Shown here piece after piece: positions 32,740-35,073 of a DNA stretch of 35,073 bases. The position numbers and the translations under genes were made by a program. This DNA comes from Muribaculaceae bacterium (GTDB taxonomy: Bacteria > Bacteroidota > Bacteroidia > Bacteroidales > Muribaculaceae): contig JAFZAC010000034.1 in assembly GCA_017548365.1 (NCBI GenBank), positions 1-35,073 of the forward strand, read 5' to 3'. The stretch's first letter is position 1. Each line of letters opens with the position of its first letter. The notes beneath the pieces were generated by a model that was given only the letters and a program-made list of their open reading frames with translations, searched no databases and was not told the DNA's origin.

Positions 32740-33453
32740 TTAATTGTAATTAATCGGAGCTAACATACCTGGTTCCGCACACTTCACATCATTTCGCAAG
32801 TATATTGTATTGCTCAATTTTAATACTTGCTCCGAATCATTCAGTTTGCAGTCGAAATAGTATTTATAGCAGCCACCACTTTTTATGCCTTGTTCATGCC
32901 TTGAGGACATAGTGAGTATTCCTTTGTATGCTTTCAGTAAATCGTCTTTAGTTTTGGTGTCATAAACCCAAACGATCAACCTAGGTGAAAAGATGACAAA
33001 ACCACGAACAGTCTTATTGGCATAAATATCAGTATAATAACCAGCAAAATACCTCTCGCTGACGTAATCATCAGCAGTAATGAAATCACGTCCTTTTTTT
33101 ATCACATAGAGCTCTCCATCATTCCATTTTTCCACAAGCGATGGTTCCTGTTGCGATAATTGGTCAAGCTGGTTTGAACGGGGGTCTGTCTTCGGGAAAA
33201 CACAATACTGCCCCGCAAAACGATAGGCAAATTCTATAAGTGTCAAATTGGGCTTATCTCCATAATAGTAACCAATATTGGAGGCAAGTTTCTCAATCTC
33301 CATGTCGTTTTCGTCGCCATTATAGACCATGTGATTAACATTGAGGCCATCAGGCACGACTGGCTCTTCTATTATATTGTTGTCTTTAGAGTTGCATCCA
33401 GCAAGCGTCACAGCACTCACAATGATAAACAAGTAAATTAAATTTGTTTTCAT
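32740..33453 (-). CDS. Lipoprotein of unknown function, 237 residues
   Basis: Not recognised. The ATG at 33453 is chosen because it starts a lipoprotein signal ending in LAGC (Cys20); the frame extends to an ATG at 33543, but those 30 residues are Cys- and Lys-rich, overlap the upstream gene, and would bury the signal. The mature protein is hydrophilic, with EKLASNIGYYYGDKPNLTLIEFAYRF in its first half (written here only as a landmark of about 26 residues beginning EKLASNIGYY) and paired Cys late in the chain (GGCYKYYFDCKL) that could form a disulfide. It follows the fimbrillin-like gene by 47 bases in the same direction, so the two are probably co-transcribed. Confidence 0.75.
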   Translation of the reverse strand: MKTNLIYLFIIVSAVTLAGCNSKDNNIIEEPVVPDGLNVNHMVYNGDENDMEIEKLASNIGYYYGDKPNLTLIEFAYRFAGQYCVFPKTDPRSNQLDQLSQQEPSLVEKWNDGELYVIKKGRDFITADDYVSERYFAGYYTDIYANKTVRGFVIFSPRLIVWVYDTKTKDDLLKAYKGILTMSSRHEQGIKSGGCYKYYFDCKLNDSEQVLKLSNTIYLRNDVKCAEPGMLAPINYN

Positions 33454-33500
33454 GACTTTATTGTTTTGTTTCTTGATTGCCTTGTATGAGTTTATTGCCT

Positions 33501-35030
33501 CTACTCTTGTCCAACATACACAGCACGAACGCTTCCACCGCATTGTCTAGCTAATATGGCCACATTTAACCAGCCCATTTCACCATGAAGGAAACTCAGG
33601 CTAAGTGCCTTGTCTGTTCCGTAATTGTTGTTGAAATAGTTGTAAATGTTTAACCAATAGATGCCAGCACTCTCTAATCCCTGAAGCCCATTTGCGGTGT
33701 AATAACCATCGGCAGGGAAGAAAACAGCATTATTGTTTGTTTTGCTCTTAAAAAGATAACCATACATACCGTTTACCTTAGTCCACTCACTTGTGCAGTC
33801 ATCCAACAGTTCAATACTTTGACTCCTTGATGGCATGCGCCATTTTTGACCCCAGTTCACGTAGGCAGCATCGTCTTCCAGCTCGAGTTCGGTTCTTCCA
33901 TCCACCGTGCCATAGTTACTTTTTTGGTTGTACTTCGTAATATTATGGTCGTTGCCTCCAGAGTACCACTTATAGTTAGCCTTTGTAAAGTAAGTCTTGG
34001 GAGTGGTTTCGCCCCAGGCGAAATAACCTCCACATTCCGAAGGGATATTGGCACCAATATTGCAGCACGCCCATTTTGTCCCCGATGGCAAGCCCAGGTC
34101 TATAATGTGGGGATGGTTTGTATCGGGGCAGTACTCATTGGAGAAATACAGGGCGGTTCCGTCCCAGTTGACCTCCATGTAATAGGCATTGCCGCGTGCT
34201 TGAGTCTTATAGGATGTCATTGCATCGATTGAGGTCACATCCTTTCCATTGACAACAGCTTTGAGCTTGGCATTGTCGATTGTCACATCGGCTATAATAG
34301 TTATTGGAATGTAGCATGACACTATTGTGCCTGTTGCACCGGCGGGAATTGTGATTTCATCACTCACGGCGTCGTTTTTCACATCTTGCTCACCTGCTAT
34401 AGAACCGTCTGAGAGCAATATGGAGGCACTATAAATGTACCACCGAGAAAGCACCTTATATCCTGAGTGCTTGAACGTGATGCTCGCATCCGACACGTTT
34501 TTGACATAGAGAATCTCGTAGGTACACAGGTGACGAAACTTCGCTTGATTGGTGCCTTTCTTGCAGGTGAACCACATTGGAAATATTTCATCAAATCTTT
34601 CAGAGCCTTCTCGTTTAAGGTTGCACAAGGCAACCACATTTGAGCCATCTATTTGTGCTTCTACTCCAGTCACACCTATTATGTCATAGTCCTTATCACG
34701 GTTGACTGACTTTGGCAGCGTGATCTGGAATGAGCAGGTCTTGCCATCGCTGCTTATGTCATTGATAGTTGGACTCTCAACCTGATACACTTTGCCGTCT
34801 TGACGGACAAAAATCTGTATATTGTCTCCATCTTTCCACTTGGCATTCAGATTGAAGCCGTCAGCCGTTGGCATGCCATTTATAATGCTGCCAAGCCGTG
34901 AGGATGACAAGTCATCACTGGGCATCATGGCAGTGAATTTTACCTGACGCTTTTCAATGTCTTCTTCACATGATGTGAGCAGCACTACACACGCCAATAA
35001 GGCAATCATAGAGAGCAAATATTTTTTCAT
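33501..35030 (-). CDS. Fimbrillin-like / FISUMP-domain surface lipoprotein
   Basis: A 509-residue lipoprotein with signal ending in LLTSC (Cys21). The N-terminal half (about 30-270) resembles Bacteroidales fimbrillin or Mfa-like proteins: VKFTAMMP, then KWKDGDNIQIFV. The C-terminal half carries the signature of the Fibrobacter succinogenes major paralogous (FISUMP) domain: IDLGLPSGTKWACCNIGA, GGYFAWGETTPK, WRMPSRSQSIELLDDC and FFPADGY. A cell-surface role, adhesion or fimbrial accessory, is inferred. Its -7 promoter element lies at the very end of the window, and the small lipoprotein gene follows it. Confidence 0.85.
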   Translation of the reverse strand: MKKYLLSMIALLACVVLLTSCEEDIEKRQVKFTAMMPSDDLSSSRLGSIINGMPTADGFNLNAKWKDGDNIQIFVRQDGKVYQVESPTINDISSDGKTCSFQITLPKSVNRDKDYDIIGVTGVEAQIDGSNVVALCNLKREGSERFDEIFPMWFTCKKGTNQAKFRHLCTYEILYVKNVSDASITFKHSGYKVLSRWYIYSASILLSDGSIAGEQDVKNDAVSDEITIPAGATGTIVSCYIPITIIADVTIDNAKLKAVVNGKDVTSIDAMTSYKTQARGNAYYMEVNWDGTALYFSNEYCPDTNHPHIIDLGLPSGTKWACCNIGANIPSECGGYFAWGETTPKTYFTKANYKWYSGGNDHNITKYNQKSNYGTVDGRTELELEDDAAYVNWGQKWRMPSRSQSIELLDDCTSEWTKVNGMYGYLFKSKTNNNAVFFPADGYYTANGLQGLESAGIYWLNIYNYFNNNYGTDKALSLSFLHGEMGWLNVAILARQCGGSVRAVYVGQE

Positions 35031-35065
35031 GATATGGAAGTATTAATAGTTACAATATTTCACCG

Positions 35066-35073
35066 CAAAGTTA
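35066..35073 (-). promoter_or_regulatory. -7 element of the fimbrillin-like gene
   Basis: On the minus strand the last eight bases read TAACTTTG, an exact TAnnTTTG match 35 bases before the ATG at 35030. The -33 half would lie outside the window. Confidence 0.6.

Noticed and set aside
33454..33543. ATG 33543 as start of the small lipoprotein
   Set aside because: It would place 30 Cys/Lys-rich residues before a clear lipoprotein signal and overlap the end of the upstream gene.
1..35073. CRISPR array, tRNA, rRNA, insertion sequence or prophage
   Set aside because: No regularly spaced repeats, no cloverleaf or rRNA sequence, and no transposase, integrase or phage structural gene was seen.

Overview
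The window comes from a member of the Bacteroidales (Bacteroidota), probably Muribaculaceae or Prevotellaceae; the family assignment is inference. The evidence is: Bacteroidota-type promoters (TTTG, 19 bases, TAnnTTTG) at 3942-3972 (minus), 4063-4093, 18520-18550, 18599-18629, 20813-20843 and 28819-28849; many lipoproteins with a Cys lipobox; dockerin-like repeats and 'nGKKIVVK'-type tails on secreted proteins; and a fimbrillin/FISUMP-type lipoprotein. No rRNA, tRNA, CRISPR array or insertion sequence was seen.

Layout. Positions 1-1516 hold the 3' part of a secreted protein with a starch-binding CBM26-like module and a dockerin-like C terminus. It converges on an S9 prolyl-oligopeptidase-type lipoprotein (1593-3890, minus). 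A divergent promoter region (3891-4127) then leads into a three-gene operon of exported proteins (4128-12204): two large paralogous zinc amidases carrying the same Ig-like plus beta-propeller block, separated by a small secreted propeller protein. On the minus strand at 12291-15841 lies a tight operon of an alpha/beta hydrolase, an APC amino-acid permease with a TTG start, and an uncharacterised lipoprotein. The gap 15842-16209 has a strong terminator and perhaps a small RNA. It is followed by a secreted repeat protein (16210-18435) built from two duplicated modules.

From 18739 to 20765 there is a stand-alone PD-(D/E)XK nuclease and a uracil-type NCS2 permease, preceded by a terminator with a promoter nested inside it and a second, similar promoter. 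A polycistron at 20869-28788 encodes dTDP-sugar synthesis (RmlB, RmlA, two FdtA/QdtA-like isomerases, a DegT/DnrJ aminotransferase), an MBOAT O-acyltransferase with a DltD/AlgX-like SGNH partner, and a UmuC-type polymerase. The sugar genes would yield a dTDP-3-amino-3,6-dideoxyhexose; the acyltransferase pair probably decorates a surface glycan.

Housekeeping genes follow: pheS (28885-29925), nth (30007-30639), and a gene fusing the tRNA CCA-adding enzyme to an O6-alkylguanine-DNA alkyltransferase (30636-32567). The window ends with a minus-strand pair of lipoproteins, one fimbrillin/FISUMP-like. The most unusual items are the CCA-adding enzyme/Ogt fusion, the amidase-propeller operon with two kinds of export tail, the isomerase paralogue with an altered active-site His pair, and the promoter nested in a terminator hairpin.
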